64,000 nucleotides of DNA from NCBI RefSeq assembly GCF_000420085.1, contig NZ_ATUG01000001.1, forward strand, positions 1,415,223 through 1,479,222, in the 5' to 3' direction. This DNA is from Desulfospira joergensenii DSM 10085. GTDB lineage: Bacteria > Desulfobacterota > Desulfobacteria > Desulfobacterales > Desulfobacteraceae. Below are positions 1 to 7,601 of the stretch, piece by piece. Below the pieces are notes generated by a model. That model was not told where the DNA came from and did not search any database. It was given only the letters and a program-made list of their open reading frames with translations. Each line of letters opens with the position of its first letter. The first letter of the stretch is position 1. Position numbers and translations under genes: made by a program.

Positions 1-945
1 AAACCCTGATGATTCCAGCAATGTTTGAAATTCTTTTTCTGTGCGTTCACGCCCACCTGTGGTGACAAGCATTTCAAGATCCAAGAGCTTGGCAATGGAG
101 GGTTCATTTCCAGGAGGAACAATCATCTCTACAATCAAAAGCCTTGATTCTGTTTTCATGGCTCGATGACAATTTGCCAGGATTATCCGGCACTGCTCAT
201 CCGACCAGTCATGAAGGACATGTGACATCAGATATGCATCACTTCCTGCCGGGATTTCTTTGAAAAAATCACATTCTAATGCCTGACAGCGATCTTCAAT
301 TCCCCGGGTTTGGATCATTTTTTGGGTTTCCTGAATTACAAAAAAAGTATCTGCCACAACCCCCTTAAGCAAAGGATTTGCAGTCAGAATCTCAGCCATC
401 AAAGTTCCGAGTCCCCCGCCAACATCTGTCAGCCTATGGATACCTGAAAAATCATAGACATCCACAATTGCACGGTGTGAGTTGGCCGCTTTTACGGCAT
501 TGGCTTCGCTAAAGACTTGTGCGGCCTGGGGATTTTCTCCAAGCCAGTCCATAAGGGGCTTCCCATGGGCTTTTTCAAATGCCGTTTCCCCTGTTTTGAT
601 GCTATCCATAAAGTATCCCCACGATTTGTCACTCCAGTCAGAGTTAAACAAAATGGCGATAGATCTCATTGCATCTGTTTTCAAATATCCAGCCATAGGT
701 GTAAGTTCAAACCGCCTGCCATCTGTTTCAGAAAAAATGCCGACACTTGCCAGGGCTCTCATCATCCTATAAAGAGAAGGGGCATGGGACCGGCTTACTT
801 GAGCCATTTCTTCAATATCTTTGGGGCCTTCGGCCAGTATATCCGCGATCCCCAGCTCCGCTGCAACGTAAATCGGTTTGCTTATCCACCTTCCCACGAT
901 AAATTTCATTAACTGTGCAGGTGCTGATAACTCGGTCGGCTTCAT
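1..945 (-). CDS. SAM-dependent O-methyltransferase (partial, 3' end outside window)
   Basis: Transfers a methyl group from S-adenosylmethionine to a hydroxyl on an unidentified small molecule. The 315 visible residues show the acetylserotonin O-methyltransferase layout: an N-terminal winged-helix dimerisation domain (about residues 10-90), then a Rossmann methyltransferase with the SAM loop DVGGGLGTL near residue 170 and SHVLHDWSDE near 245, whose His is the usual general base. The ATG at 943-945 follows AAAGGAG at good spacing. The frame is open to base 1, so the C-terminus is cut by the window edge and not by a stop. It lies in the orientation of the integron cassettes, but I found no convincing attC between it and the LysE remnant, so it may be the last visible cassette or flanking chromosome. 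The substrate cannot be told from sequence. Confidence 0.85.
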   Translation of the reverse strand, partial: MKPTELSAPAQLMKFIVGRWISKPIYVAAELGIADILAEGPKDIEEMAQVSRSHAPSLYRMMRALASVGIFSETDGRRFELTPMAGYLKTDAMRSIAILFNSDWSDKSWGYFMDSIKTGETAFEKAHGKPLMDWLGENPQAAQVFSEANAVKAANSHRAIVDVYDFSGIHRLTDVGGGLGTLMAEILTANPLLKGVVADTFFVIQETQKMIQTRGIEDRCQALECDFFKEIPAGSDAYLMSHVLHDWSDEQCRIILANCHRAMKTESRLLIVEMIVPPGNEPSIAKLLDLEMLVTTGGRERTEKEFQTLLESSGF

Positions 946-1260
946 TTTTATCTCCTTTTTTTGAAAGAATTCAGTAAAATATACAGATGTCCATAATCTT
1001 CCCAAAACATTCGTATAGCACTTCATAACTCGGCTTTGGGTAATATAATTTTGAAATTGCCTGTCTGCTGGAATCGCAACAATAAAAATTTTCCACAAAT
1101 ATTATTTCAGGGATTATGAATCAGAAAGGGAGATGATCTCATGAATAAAACACGGCGTGGTTTGTAGAACTACGGGAAAACAGGGAGGGGGAAATGATAT
1201 TATTGTGTGACGGAATAAACAGGCTGATCTTATATATGCATCAATTGAATGTCAACATAT
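946..1260. other. intergenic stretch, no gene seen
   Basis: About 315 bases between the methyltransferase start and the LysE remnant. It holds the methyltransferase ribosome binding site at its left end, is AT-rich, and has no clear attC palindrome, terminator or open frame. If the LysE remnant and the methyltransferase are separate cassettes, the boundary has decayed. Confidence 0.5.
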
Positions 1261-1608
1261 TTATGATCCAGATTCAGGGGCTTCCTGGCCATTGACCGAC
1301 ATATGGGCTCCTTTCGAGCGCAGGGCCTGGATCCCGAGCCAGATAGGATAGGCAGCCCCGATCCATTTAACGATGGAAAACGCCATTGCAGAGGTGGCCA
1401 GAACAGCAGATAAACCAAGAGCCGCAAAAATGACATGAAAGAATGCACCTGACCAAATACCAAACATGGCTGAAAAACCGGACCGCACCCCTCTTTTGGC
1501 TGGTTGCCCGAGGATGAAAGCCATGTCCGGTCCTGGAGACAGATTTAACAAAATAGCCGCCGTAAAAAAGGTTGCCCAATGAGCAAGAGAATAATCAAAA
1601 ATACTTAT
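1261..1608 (-). pseudogene. LysE/RhtB-family amino-acid exporter remnant
   Basis: The N-terminal half of a LysE/RhtB exporter. Members are about 205 residues with six membrane segments. Only about 115 residues remain, with the family motif NLSPGPDMAF and two to three hydrophobic segments, and the frame ends at 1261 after IQALRSKGAHMSVNGQ. The sequence beyond the stop does not resemble the missing second half in any frame, so this looks like a deletion and not a point stop. The family usually starts M-x-I/L-F-D-Y; here that place (1606-1608) reads ATA, preceded by AAAAAGGA. The only other start in frame is TTG at 1551, which would lose the first 19 residues. Probably non-functional. It follows the cupin cassette and its attC. 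Confidence 0.75.
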
Positions 1609-1641
1609 AAAATCCTTTTTGTGATGAAAATTAGCTTCATC

Positions 1642-1708
1642 TTTAAACGTATAATGATGCTATTCCTCTGCTCGGGTTTTTGCGTCGGCTGAACTAGCGT
1701 CGTTATGC
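1642..1708 (-). repeat. attC site after cupin cassette
   Basis: Reading the minus strand, GCATAAC (near RYYYAAC) opens the site and ACGTTTAAAG closes it in place of GTTRRRY, 67 bases in all. The left arm GCTAGTTCAGCCGACGC is nearly the same as that of the sites at 11,127 and 5,551. GCTA(G)TTC pairs with GAATAGC on the right arm with one unpaired base. The right core is degenerate. The cupin stop codon TAA lies inside the left core. Confidence 0.6.
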
Positions 1709-2083
1709 TTCCCCTGTTGGAATGATACCTGCTGTTTCTATCATTAAGACTATGGTTTTTTCCGGAGCCCTTGTTTTATGAACAACCCCTTTAGGAACCA
1801 CATACCCCTGATGGGGGTTCAGTTCAATTGATTCCTTCCCTTCTATATCAAGGAGCAGCTTTCCGCTAAGGGTGAAAAAAAACTCATCCTCGTTGTCATG
1901 CTTGTGCCAATGATACTCCCCTTCCATTATTCCGAGCCGCACCACCGATTCATTTACCTGACACAGCGTTTGGTTGTACCATTTGTCAGTACACTTCTTT
2001 ACCAATGACTCAATATCGATGAGTTCCAAGGGATCATGAAGTATGTTCATGTGATTTACGTATGGGTATTTTTCATCACTCAT
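1703..2083 (-). CDS. small cupin-domain protein (integron cassette)
   Basis: A 126-residue single-domain cupin. Residues about 58-80 give cupin motif 1 (HWHKH followed by E and a later G), residues about 95-106 motif 2 (VVPKGVVHK), so the metal ligands His, His, Glu and His are all present. Such proteins bind a metal and act as small isomerases, dioxygenases or sensors; the reaction here is unknown. The start ATG at 2083 is preceded by GAAAGGAAA. It is the next gene downstream of the repeat lipoprotein, in array orientation, and its stop lies in the attC that ends the cassette, which is typical of a gene cassette. Confidence 0.85.
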   Translation of the reverse strand: MSDEKYPYVNHMNILHDPLELIDIESLVKKCTDKWYNQTLCQVNESVVRLGIMEGEYHWHKHDNEDEFFFTLSGKLLLDIEGKESIELNPHQGYVVPKGVVHKTRAPEKTIVLMIETAGIIPTGEA

Positions 2084-2133
2084 AACCGGTTTCCTTTCAG
2101 ATTTTTTTTTAAATTTATACCCTATTGTAAAAT

Positions 2134-2787
2134 TTAGCCGCCGGCGGAGCCGGTTGGCCGGGGTGATTTGCCGGGTGCTGTTTCTTCCTGGAACAGCGGC
2201 GCTACAATGATATTGTTGATATGCCCCCAGGATGTTTTCCTCTCGCGGGTATTGAATGCCTTTACATTATGTGCATGTGATATTACCACGCCGTTTATCG
2301 CATATATCAAGGTATTCCCGGCATGACTGATTTTGGACTTCCCTTTCGATATGACAAGGCTTCCCTTGCCCATGCTTCCGTCATGGCTGATATATACGTC
2401 GCTGCCGCATACAATAATGTTATTGCTGCTGTGTGAGATATGCAGGATCCCGGTTGAAATAATGATCGAATCTGTTGCAAATGAAATATTGGTACTTGCC
2501 CCGGCAACCACAAGCTGGTGGTCGACACGGGTCATTGTGAGGGGTTCGCTGTCGTGAATGATCTCCTTCGGAGTAATTTTGTCGAAAACAGTTTTCCTTT
2601 CCTCTGGAACGCCAAAACGATCAAGTATGTCTGACACACCCCTCTTGGCCTTTGAAATGATTTTGCTCTGATCGTAGGAGCTCCTTTGCTCGGGGAATTT
2701 CAATAGGTTATCCCCAGTGTATGTCGAACATGCGGACAATACCGCAAGAACAAGAATTGCCGCTATAATTCCCAATGTATGATTCAT
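2134..2787 (-). CDS. predicted lipoprotein with ISH-type repeats (integron cassette)
   Basis: Not recognised as a named family. The start at 2787 is chosen over the upstream ATG at 2808 because GAGGGAG sits at proper spacing and the protein then begins with a clean lipoprotein signal: MNHTL, a hydrophobic run, and the lipobox LSAC with Cys about residue 19. The mature part would be anchored to a membrane. Residues about 95-175 carry a recurring ISH motif (ILHISHSS, VYISHDG, SKISHAG, VVISHAH) at steps of about 17-22 residues, alternating with short hydrophobic strands, as expected of a right-handed beta-helix or similar solenoid. No enzyme motif is visible. An attC lies directly upstream (2807-2885); none is clear downstream. 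Confidence 0.7.
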   Translation of the reverse strand: MNHTLGIIAAILVLAVLSACSTYTGDNLLKFPEQRSSYDQSKIISKAKRGVSDILDRFGVPEERKTVFDKITPKEIIHDSEPLTMTRVDHQLVVAGASTNISFATDSIIISTGILHISHSSNNIIVCGSDVYISHDGSMGKGSLVISKGKSKISHAGNTLIYAINGVVISHAHNVKAFNTRERKTSWGHINNIIVAPLFQEETAPGKSPRPTGSAGG

Positions 2788-2806
2788 TTTTCTCCCTCTT
2801 TCTGAC

Positions 2807-2885
2807 ATCCAACTTCAGGGCTCACAGACGGCAACCTCGTCGTGCCGTGCAGAGGTCGGCATCCATGTGCAGCCGCTTGTCAGAT
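2807..2885 (-). repeat. attC site after aldo/keto reductase cassette
   Basis: 79 bases on the minus strand, from ATCTGAC (one mismatch to RYYYAAC) to GTTGGAT (perfect GTTRRRY). The arms GGCT(G)CACA...GC(CG)ACCTC and GAGGTTGC...TGTGAGCC pair with unpaired bases on one side, the pattern that gives attC its polarity. One of the clearest sites in the array. Confidence 0.7.
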
Positions 2886-2930
2886 AATTCTTTCTCTTTA
2901 AAAGCAGCCCGGAGGCAGCTCCCACTAGTC

Positions 2931-3926
2931 TTATTGATTGACCCCGGCCATCCCTTCAGGGGGATATCTCTCCCCGAGCACCTGATCGGCCAGTTCATTG
3001 AGGATGGCTTTGTCCTCCTCTGTGAGACGACAATCAAGTGCCCCCAGATTGGTCTGGAGATTGGCAAGTTTGGTCGTGCCGGGAATGGCTAGAACATGAT
3101 CCCCCTGGTCCAGCACCCAGGCCAAAGAAACCTGTGCTGCCGCGCATCCCTTTTGGGCGGCTATCTCCTTGATCGCCTCCACCAGTTTGAGGTTGGACTC
3201 CATATTTTCCGGCTGAAACCGGGGCTGCATCTGGGCCCGGAAATCAGACTCGCCGGTGGGCCGATCACTGGTTGAGGAGTAGCGGCCGGTGAGCATTCCC
3301 CTTCCCAGAGGTGAGTAGGCCACCAGGCTGATGCCAAGCTCCACACAGGCGGGAAGTATGTCCTGCTCAATATCACGGCTGAATATCGAGTACTCGGTCT
3401 GAAGGGCGGCAATGGGATGAACCGCATATGCCCGCTTAATCGTCTTGGCTGAAGCCTCTGACAAACCAACCGCCCCGATCTTGCCCTCTTGAACCAGCTT
3501 TTCCAGCTCACCCATTGTGTCCTCGATCTGCGTGGCCGGAGCCACACGGTGGAGATAATACAGGTCAATTTTTTCGGCACCCATACGCTTAAGACTCTTT
3601 TCGAAAGAGCTCCGGACATTGGCCGGGGAGCCGTCCACCCCCAGAAAGGCCCCCGTGGCCGGGTCCCGCTGGGGACCGAACTTGGTCGCCAGCACAATTT
3701 GATCCCAACGTCCGGCAAAGGCCTTACCCAGAAGCTGCTCATTCTGCCCTTGACCGTAGATTTCCGCAGTATCAAAATGAGTGATACCCAGATCTACAGC
3801 CCGGTGGAGTAGATGGATGGCCTCCGACTCCTGCATGGATTCTCCGTAAAATTCGGAAAGCCCCATACACCCAAGGCCAATGGCCGATACTGAAATCCCT
3901 GATTGCCCAAGATTCCGTGATAACAT
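2931..3926 (-). CDS. aldo/keto reductase (integron cassette)
   Basis: NADPH-dependent reductase of aldehydes or ketones, 331 residues, full length for the family and predicted cytosolic. The (beta/alpha)8-barrel residues are present: Asp and Tyr in FDTAEIYG (about residues 51-58), Lys in ATKFG (about 82) and His in YYLHR (about 126); the coenzyme loop near AIPGTTK is also there. It resembles the YajO / AKR13-like group (start MLSRNLGQSGISVSAIGLGCMG). AAAGGAGG lies just before the ATG. An attC lies on each side (3972-4067 and 2807-2885), so this is a complete mobile cassette with its own ribosome binding site. The natural substrate is unknown. Confidence 0.9.
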   Translation of the reverse strand: MLSRNLGQSGISVSAIGLGCMGLSEFYGESMQESEAIHLLHRAVDLGITHFDTAEIYGQGQNEQLLGKAFAGRWDQIVLATKFGPQRDPATGAFLGVDGSPANVRSSFEKSLKRMGAEKIDLYYLHRVAPATQIEDTMGELEKLVQEGKIGAVGLSEASAKTIKRAYAVHPIAALQTEYSIFSRDIEQDILPACVELGISLVAYSPLGRGMLTGRYSSTSDRPTGESDFRAQMQPRFQPENMESNLKLVEAIKEIAAQKGCAAAQVSLAWVLDQGDHVLAIPGTTKLANLQTNLGALDCRLTEEDKAILNELADQVLGERYPPEGMAGVNQ

Positions 3927-3971
3927 AACGCCTCCTTTATCCTTTTGCCTAAACCGGAGCCCTTGTCTCCT

Positions 3972-4067
3972 GTTTGCCGCCTGAAGCCTTACATCAACCG
4001 CAGCAAAAATCAGAGCGGAGAAGGAGCGGTGCTTCCTGCCGGTCGAGCCGATTTGCCTTGTCAGGCA
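3972..4067 (-). repeat. attC-like site between secreted unknown and aldo/keto reductase
   Basis: 96 bases on the minus strand, GCCTGAC to GGCAAAC. The outer arms GCCTGA/TCAGGC pair perfectly and an inner arm TCGACCG(G)CAG pairs with CTGCGGTTGA with one bulge and one G-T pair. The right core departs from GTTRRRY, so the exact end is uncertain. Confidence 0.5.
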
Positions 4068-4070
4068 TTT

Positions 4071-4553
4071 CTATTCTCCAATCACCCTGAAATGAAAGGT
4101 TTCCAACAGCAAATCATTAATATAAACCCGAATAACATAGTCACCAAGGGGGTCACCCGGCGCCACACTCCAAAAGTTCTGAATATAGCCATCTTCAACG
4201 GCAACCTCTTTTTCTATAATGGAAACCTTTCTATCTTCGGATATTTTATTCCCTCCGCTTGCCTCTCCAGCCCCCCACGTATCGGGGCTTGCCGGCAACT
4301 CAAAGACTTCTTTCCATTTTACTTTGGTGAATTCCGGGCTAAGTTTAATGATCCATCCATAAGACTGGCCTTCTATGAATGGGACCGTATTGGTGGGCTG
4401 GAATTTTTCCTTGCCCTGTTGATCTTGTACAATGATTCCGAAAACACCGGTGGAAAGCTGTTCTTCCTTTTTGTCAGGGATCGCAGCAAATGCCAAATTG
4501 AAAACCAAGACGATTAAAAAGCACGGAATCCACAATAGATGTCTGTTATTCAT
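4071..4553 (-). CDS. secreted protein of unknown function (integron cassette)
   Basis: 160 residues, family not recognised. Residues 1-23 form a signal peptide (MNNRH, hydrophobic core, cleavage after AFA). The mature part has alternating hydrophobic residues consistent with a small beta-sandwich and no Cys. It ends in a strand-like segment (YVIRVYINDLLLETFHFRV), which suggests a ligand- or envelope-associated protein and not an enzyme. The start is the ATG at 4553. The recombination core of the upstream attC lies about 20 bases before it, and that short gap contains a GAAGGAAA ribosome binding site. No function should be assigned. Confidence 0.7.
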   Translation of the reverse strand: MNNRHLLWIPCFLIVLVFNLAFAAIPDKKEEQLSTGVFGIIVQDQQGKEKFQPTNTVPFIEGQSYGWIIKLSPEFTKVKWKEVFELPASPDTWGAGEASGGNKISEDRKVSIIEKEVAVEDGYIQNFWSVAPGDPLGDYVIRVYINDLLLETFHFRVIGE

Positions 4554-4572
4554 GATTTCCTTCGGGTTTGTT

Positions 4573-4631
4573 GTTTAACGGTTGAATTTTGCCGCCTGGG
4601 CTTTTGGGTCGGCGCCGGTGATTGGTTATGT
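4573..4631 (-). repeat. attC site (59-base element) after PhzF cassette
   Basis: Exactly 59 bases on the minus strand, from ACATAAC (near RYYYAAC) to GTTAAAC (perfect GTTRRRY). The inner arms GCCG(A)CC and GGCGGC pair with one extrahelical base, as in the arms of class 1 integron cassettes. It begins 5 bases after the PhzF stop. Confidence 0.7.
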
Positions 4632-4636
4632 GATTT

Positions 4637-5539
4637 TTATATCTCTATGGTAGTTCTAAATATAACAACTGCTTCACCAGCGATTTTTACCCGTTTGGGT
4701 TCATCATTTTGTATTGAGACTAAAACCTCGACAACACCCTGCCTCTCGATTGCTTCACCCTGTGCTCCTAAGAATGAGAACGACTCACCCCCTCCCTTTA
4801 CAAGTTTATTTTTTACAAGATATGCTCCAAGGGGGCCATTGGCATTTCCTGTTACAGGGTCCTCGTTTATTCCAATTGCGGGGGCAAACATTCTACCATA
4901 GCTTAAAATTGATGAATCATGGGAGTTGAGAGTATATACGAAAAAGCCATTACATTTTATAATTTCACTTACCTTCTTTAACCCATCCATGCTTGGATTA
5001 AGTTTGTTCAGTGTATCCCTGCCAGATATGCCTACCATAACCTTGGAATGACCAGTTGATACGATTTGAATTGGGCATTTTTTATCCAAGTCCTCAAATG
5101 ACAACCCTAAATGATTTACTATTTGTTGTTGAATATCAATTGGTAAAGGAGGTTCAAACTCGATATCTCCTTGAGTCATCCAAATTTTAATTCTGTCATT
5201 GGACCGAATAATTTCAAAGGGGAGAACGCCGATTTTTGTTTTGGTTTGTATGACACACGATTCTAGATTTTCTTCCAGTGCCTTTGCATGCATAGCTGCA
5301 ATTGTCGCATGCCCACAGGTGGGAACTTCTGTAGTGGGAGTGAAAAACCTTATTCGAGCATCACAACTATTATCATCCGGTGAGAATAAGAATGCAGTTT
5401 CTGAATTATTTAGTTCTCTTGCAATCTTTTGCATTTGATTCTCAGATAAACCGTCAGCATTTACGACCACGCCTGCAGGATTTCCTTTAAATTTTGACTG
5501 TGTAAAAGAATCAATTTGATAAATTATATATTTTTTCAT
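4637..5539 (-). CDS. PhzF-family isomerase/epimerase (integron cassette)
   Basis: 300 residues, full length for the PhzF/diaminopimelate-epimerase fold. It opens with the family signature IYQIDSFTQSKFKGNPAGVV. NNSETAFLF (about residues 44-52) holds the catalytic Glu, and PTCGHAT (about 73-79) is the second conserved block; NEDPVTGNANG near residue 228 is the third. Members isomerise small acids without cofactor; the substrate here is unknown and the symbol phzF would overstate it. Cytosolic. A GGAAAG lies between the attC core and the ATG. The nucleotide composition is clearly more AT-rich than the chromosomal genes to the right, in keeping with a transferred cassette. Confidence 0.9.
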   Translation of the reverse strand: MKKYIIYQIDSFTQSKFKGNPAGVVVNADGLSENQMQKIARELNNSETAFLFSPDDNSCDARIRFFTPTTEVPTCGHATIAAMHAKALEENLESCVIQTKTKIGVLPFEIIRSNDRIKIWMTQGDIEFEPPLPIDIQQQIVNHLGLSFEDLDKKCPIQIVSTGHSKVMVGISGRDTLNKLNPSMDGLKKVSEIIKCNGFFVYTLNSHDSSILSYGRMFAPAIGINEDPVTGNANGPLGAYLVKNKLVKGGGESFSFLGAQGEAIERQGVVEVLVSIQNDEPKRVKIAGEAVVIFRTTIEI

Positions 5540-5550
5540 TTTCTATACTT

Positions 5551-5610
5551 TCCGCACGCCGCTAATCAGCCGCGCGGCTTTTTGCGTCGGCTGCATTAGC
5601 CTTGTTCGAC
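5551..5610 (-). repeat. attC site after transglycosylase cassette
   Basis: 60 bases on the minus strand, GTCGAAC to GTGCGGA. The arms GCTAAT(G)CAGCCG and CGGCTGATTAGC pair almost perfectly with one unpaired base, and the loop holds AAAAAGCC as at 11,127. The right core is degenerate. The end of the transglycosylase reading frame runs through most of the site. Confidence 0.65.
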
Positions 5611-6377
5611 AGATTTGATTTCTTATCAGCGGGTTTTAATGCATCATCAAAATAGGATGCTTTAGGTAAACCATTGTCAATTACTTCCTGAGGCAATTTA
5701 CCATAGAACTGATCCATAAGGCCTTTTGGTTTGTATTTGCCAGAGATCAATGCCTTAATTCGATTTGTACGATCTTTATTCCACTCAGGGTGGTCAATAA
5801 TATGAAAAGTTTTAGGCATAACAATCATTGCGATTAGCGAAATATACTGCTCTTCTGTCAATTTGATCGCTGATTGACCATAGTAGGCGTTTGCTGCGGA
5901 TTCAAGACCGACTATTGGCCTGCCATTAACGTTTCCAAAATACATTGTATTAACAAAAATGGTTAGTTGATCGTCTTTTAGTATCATATCGTTTACAACG
6001 AAGCGTTCGATCAGGGTTTGTTTGATTTTCGCCACACCTGATTTAAAATTATCAAAATACAACTTTTTTACGATGGCTTGTGTGATTGTCGTTAACCCGG
6101 CTCCCGGTGTAGAAAGGTCTATGCCATTATGGGCATAAAATTTAGGGTCCTGTACTTTTAACAGTATTTCCCTTTGTTTTTTGCTTAAATCATTATTGAA
6201 CATTTCAAATTTCTTTAAAGTACCACTTGGATGCCGCCATTGAGCCTTTTCGAAGTCTGGAGAGACTACTCTTTGTGTATACTCTCGGGCCTCATGAATG
6301 GAATATGCATAGTAAGCGGAGACTCCAATAAAAAATAACAATAAAAATTTTCCGGTATATTTAAGAAACTTCTTCAT
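5562..6377 (-). CDS. GT51-type transglycosylase domain protein, catalytic Glu replaced (integron cassette)
   Basis: 271 residues: one N-terminal membrane anchor (about 8-26) and an extracytoplasmic GT51 domain as in monofunctional peptidoglycan glycosyltransferases, which polymerise lipid II. Family motifs are visible: QDPKFYAHNGID (about 76-87), GAGLTTITQAIVKKLYF (about 92-108), FVNTMYFG (about 141-148). In active GT51 enzymes the first motif reads ED-x-x-F with a catalytic Glu; here the codon at 6150-6152 is CAG (Gln), so activity is doubtful. The start at 6377 is chosen over 6392 because GAAGGG precedes it and MKK then opens the membrane anchor. The last 14 residues (NKANAADAKSRAAD) are encoded by the attC and are unlikely to belong to the original protein. 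Confidence 0.8.
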   Translation of the reverse strand: MKKFLKYTGKFLLLFFIGVSAYYAYSIHEAREYTQRVVSPDFEKAQWRHPSGTLKKFEMFNNDLSKKQREILLKVQDPKFYAHNGIDLSTPGAGLTTITQAIVKKLYFDNFKSGVAKIKQTLIERFVVNDMILKDDQLTIFVNTMYFGNVNGRPIVGLESAANAYYGQSAIKLTEEQYISLIAMIVMPKTFHIIDHPEWNKDRTNRIKALISGKYKPKGLMDQFYGKLPQEVIDNGLPKASYFDDALKPADKKSNLSNKANAADAKSRAAD

Positions 6378-6394
6378 TGGTTTACCCTTCAACT

Positions 6395-6457
6395 GCCGAA
6401 CGCCTGAGCTGAGAGATGCGCCAGTTATGGCGCATCCTTTCCAGCGATTTGTTGTAC
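6395..6457 (-). repeat. attC site after YcxB-like cassette
   Basis: 63 bases on the minus strand, GTACAAC to GTTCGGC. The central arms GATGCGCCA and TGGCGCATC are a perfect 9-bp stem around TAAC, and that TAA is the stop codon of the gene the site terminates. The outer GCTG/CAGC also pairs. Confidence 0.6.
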
Positions 6458-6952
6458 ATATTTTTTATTAATCAGTTCTTTTGCCTCTAACCAATCGTTT
6501 TCAGAATCAAACATATAGTCTGCAAATCCAAGAAAATCAGTATCCTTTACAATTGCTATGGCTTTCTCACCTACTATGGCTTTGTCAAAGAATGTCCAAT
6601 CAAGCTCTGTTTTGGTCTTTTCAAAATCTAAAACAATATTGTCGTTCGAAAAAATTCCATGTCGTTTTATGCAATTTGCATCATAACTCTTTCTCTGAGC
6701 ATTGGCGTTTGATTTACGGATAAACCATGCACCAAAGATCATTATTGCGCTTAGAAAGAAAAGCATAAATATAAAAAAAACAATATTGCCACTGATAGAT
6801 GAGATGGTTACGCCGATAGCTACAACGAGCAAAATAGACACAATTCCCGAAGAACTGAAAAATTTTTTTTTTTCTATTTGACGCATGACCTTTGTGCTGT
6901 CTTCAAAGCTAGGGTAGTCGTGAAATTTTATTTTTTGGCTCATTTTTTTCAT
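6425..6952 (-). CDS. YcxB-like small membrane protein (integron cassette)
   Basis: 175 residues. Two adjacent membrane segments (about residues 34-54 and 58-79) are followed by a cytoplasmic domain of about 95 residues, the layout of YcxB-like proteins, whose role is unknown. The start is set at the ATG at 6952, one base from the recombination core of the upstream attC, so the cassette has essentially no 5' untranslated region and no visible ribosome binding site; a second ATG lies three codons in. The stop codon lies inside the downstream attC. The family call is from layout and the C-terminal pattern (FDKAIVGEKAIAIV) and is moderately sure. Confidence 0.65.
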   Translation of the reverse strand: MKKMSQKIKFHDYPSFEDSTKVMRQIEKKKFFSSSGIVSILLVVAIGVTISSISGNIVFFIFMLFFLSAIMIFGAWFIRKSNANAQRKSYDANCIKRHGIFSNDNIVLDFEKTKTELDWTFFDKAIVGEKAIAIVKDTDFLGFADYMFDSENDWLEAKELINKKYVQQIAGKDAP

Positions 6953-7015
6953 CTACAACGGCACTTTTTAGCGGGCGCGTTCTTTTTGCGATCCGCTGAA
7001 AAAGCATTGTTAGCC
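6953..7015 (-). repeat. attC site after GNAT cassette
   Basis: 63 bases on the minus strand, GGCTAAC to GTTGTAG. The arms GC-TTTTTCAGCGGATCGC and GCGCCCGCTAAAAAGTGC pair with unpaired bases on one side; the loop is AAAAAGAA. It begins one base after the GNAT stop codon. Confidence 0.65.
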
Positions 7016-7016
7016 A

Positions 7017-7460
7017 TCATTTTTCTAATTTCAAAGTCATTGCTTTTGATTCAAAACCATTAAAATTACCAATGAATTTCTTTTCGATCCTAAATCCAAG
7101 GCTTTCGTATAAATTATTTGCAGCTGTATTATTTTGTGCAACGTTAAGAACAATAGAACCTTTCAACGTGCTCAATATTTTATTAAGTAACTCTCTTGCA
7201 ACTTTTTTCCTGCGATGATTAGGATGGACAAAAAGCCAAGAGATATAATTCCCTTTATTACCTGCGAAACCAATGATCTTATCATTTTCTTCCATGACGA
7301 TTATTTCTGAATCTTGAAATAATTTTATAGCATTCGAATCTTCATTAAAAGGGATTAGTGCCTGTAAGTTAACAGATCCTCTCATTTCATCTGGTTTGGA
7401 AAGATTATATATTTTTTCAACTTCTTTCCAATCTGTATCTGAGTATTGTCGAATATTCAT
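7017..7460 (-). CDS. GNAT-family N-acetyltransferase (integron cassette)
   Basis: 147 residues, one GNAT domain, cytosolic. It would transfer an acetyl group from acetyl-CoA to an amine. The acetyl-CoA-binding motif A is seen as FVHPNHRRKKVARELL (about residues 76-91, the Q/R-x-x-G/A loop with RRKKVA), followed by LNVAQNNTAANNLYESLGF (about 104-122), the usual motif B with its conserved Tyr. GNAT genes are among the commonest integron cassette contents. Substrate unknown; it could act on an antibiotic, a peptide or a metabolite. The ORF ends immediately before the attC at 7015. Confidence 0.85.
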   Translation of the reverse strand: MNIRQYSDTDWKEVEKIYNLSKPDEMRGSVNLQALIPFNEDSNAIKLFQDSEIIVMEENDKIIGFAGNKGNYISWLFVHPNHRRKKVARELLNKILSTLKGSIVLNVAQNNTAANNLYESLGFRIEKKFIGNFNGFESKAMTLKLEK

Positions 7461-7490
7461 TTTATTCTATAGGCTAATGACCGCTGTTAA

Positions 7491-7548
7491 GCCGCTCGAC
7501 CAAATGCGGTCTGAAATTTTGATTTAAAGTCCGCTTGGTCGAGTCGGC
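7491..7548. repeat. imperfect palindrome near GNAT start
   Basis: Arms GCCGCTCGACCAAATGCGG and CCGCTTGGTCGAGTCGGC pair over about 16 positions with two bulges around an AT-rich loop. The flanking GTTAAG lies on the left side on the + strand, the reverse of attC polarity, so it is listed as a palindrome of unknown role and not as attC. It abuts the attC-like element at 7548. Confidence 0.6.
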
Positions 7549-7601
7549 TCCAACGCCATTGATAGGCGGAGCGTGAGCGGAGCCTGTCAATGGCGTTGAA
7601 A
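7548..7601. repeat. attC-like palindrome, orientation unclear
   Basis: 54 bases with CTCCAAC at one end and GTTGAAA at the other, each one mismatch from the core consensus. The arms CAACGCCATTGATAGGC and GCCTGTCAATGGCGTTG form a 17-bp stem with a single T-G pair; the loop is GGAGCGTGAGCGGA. The stem is nearly symmetric, so it does not reveal on which strand it would be read. It marks the left edge of the block carrying the transposase and transglutaminase. Confidence 0.55.

Noticed and set aside
2084..2133. attC between the repeat lipoprotein and the cupin
   Set aside because: A short CCGGCTCCGCCGG hairpin is there, but no GTTRRRY core and no long paired arms.
7491..7548. Palindrome read as a second attC beside GNAT
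   Set aside because: The core-like ends are in the wrong polarity for either strand, and the neighbouring 7548-7601 element fits better.
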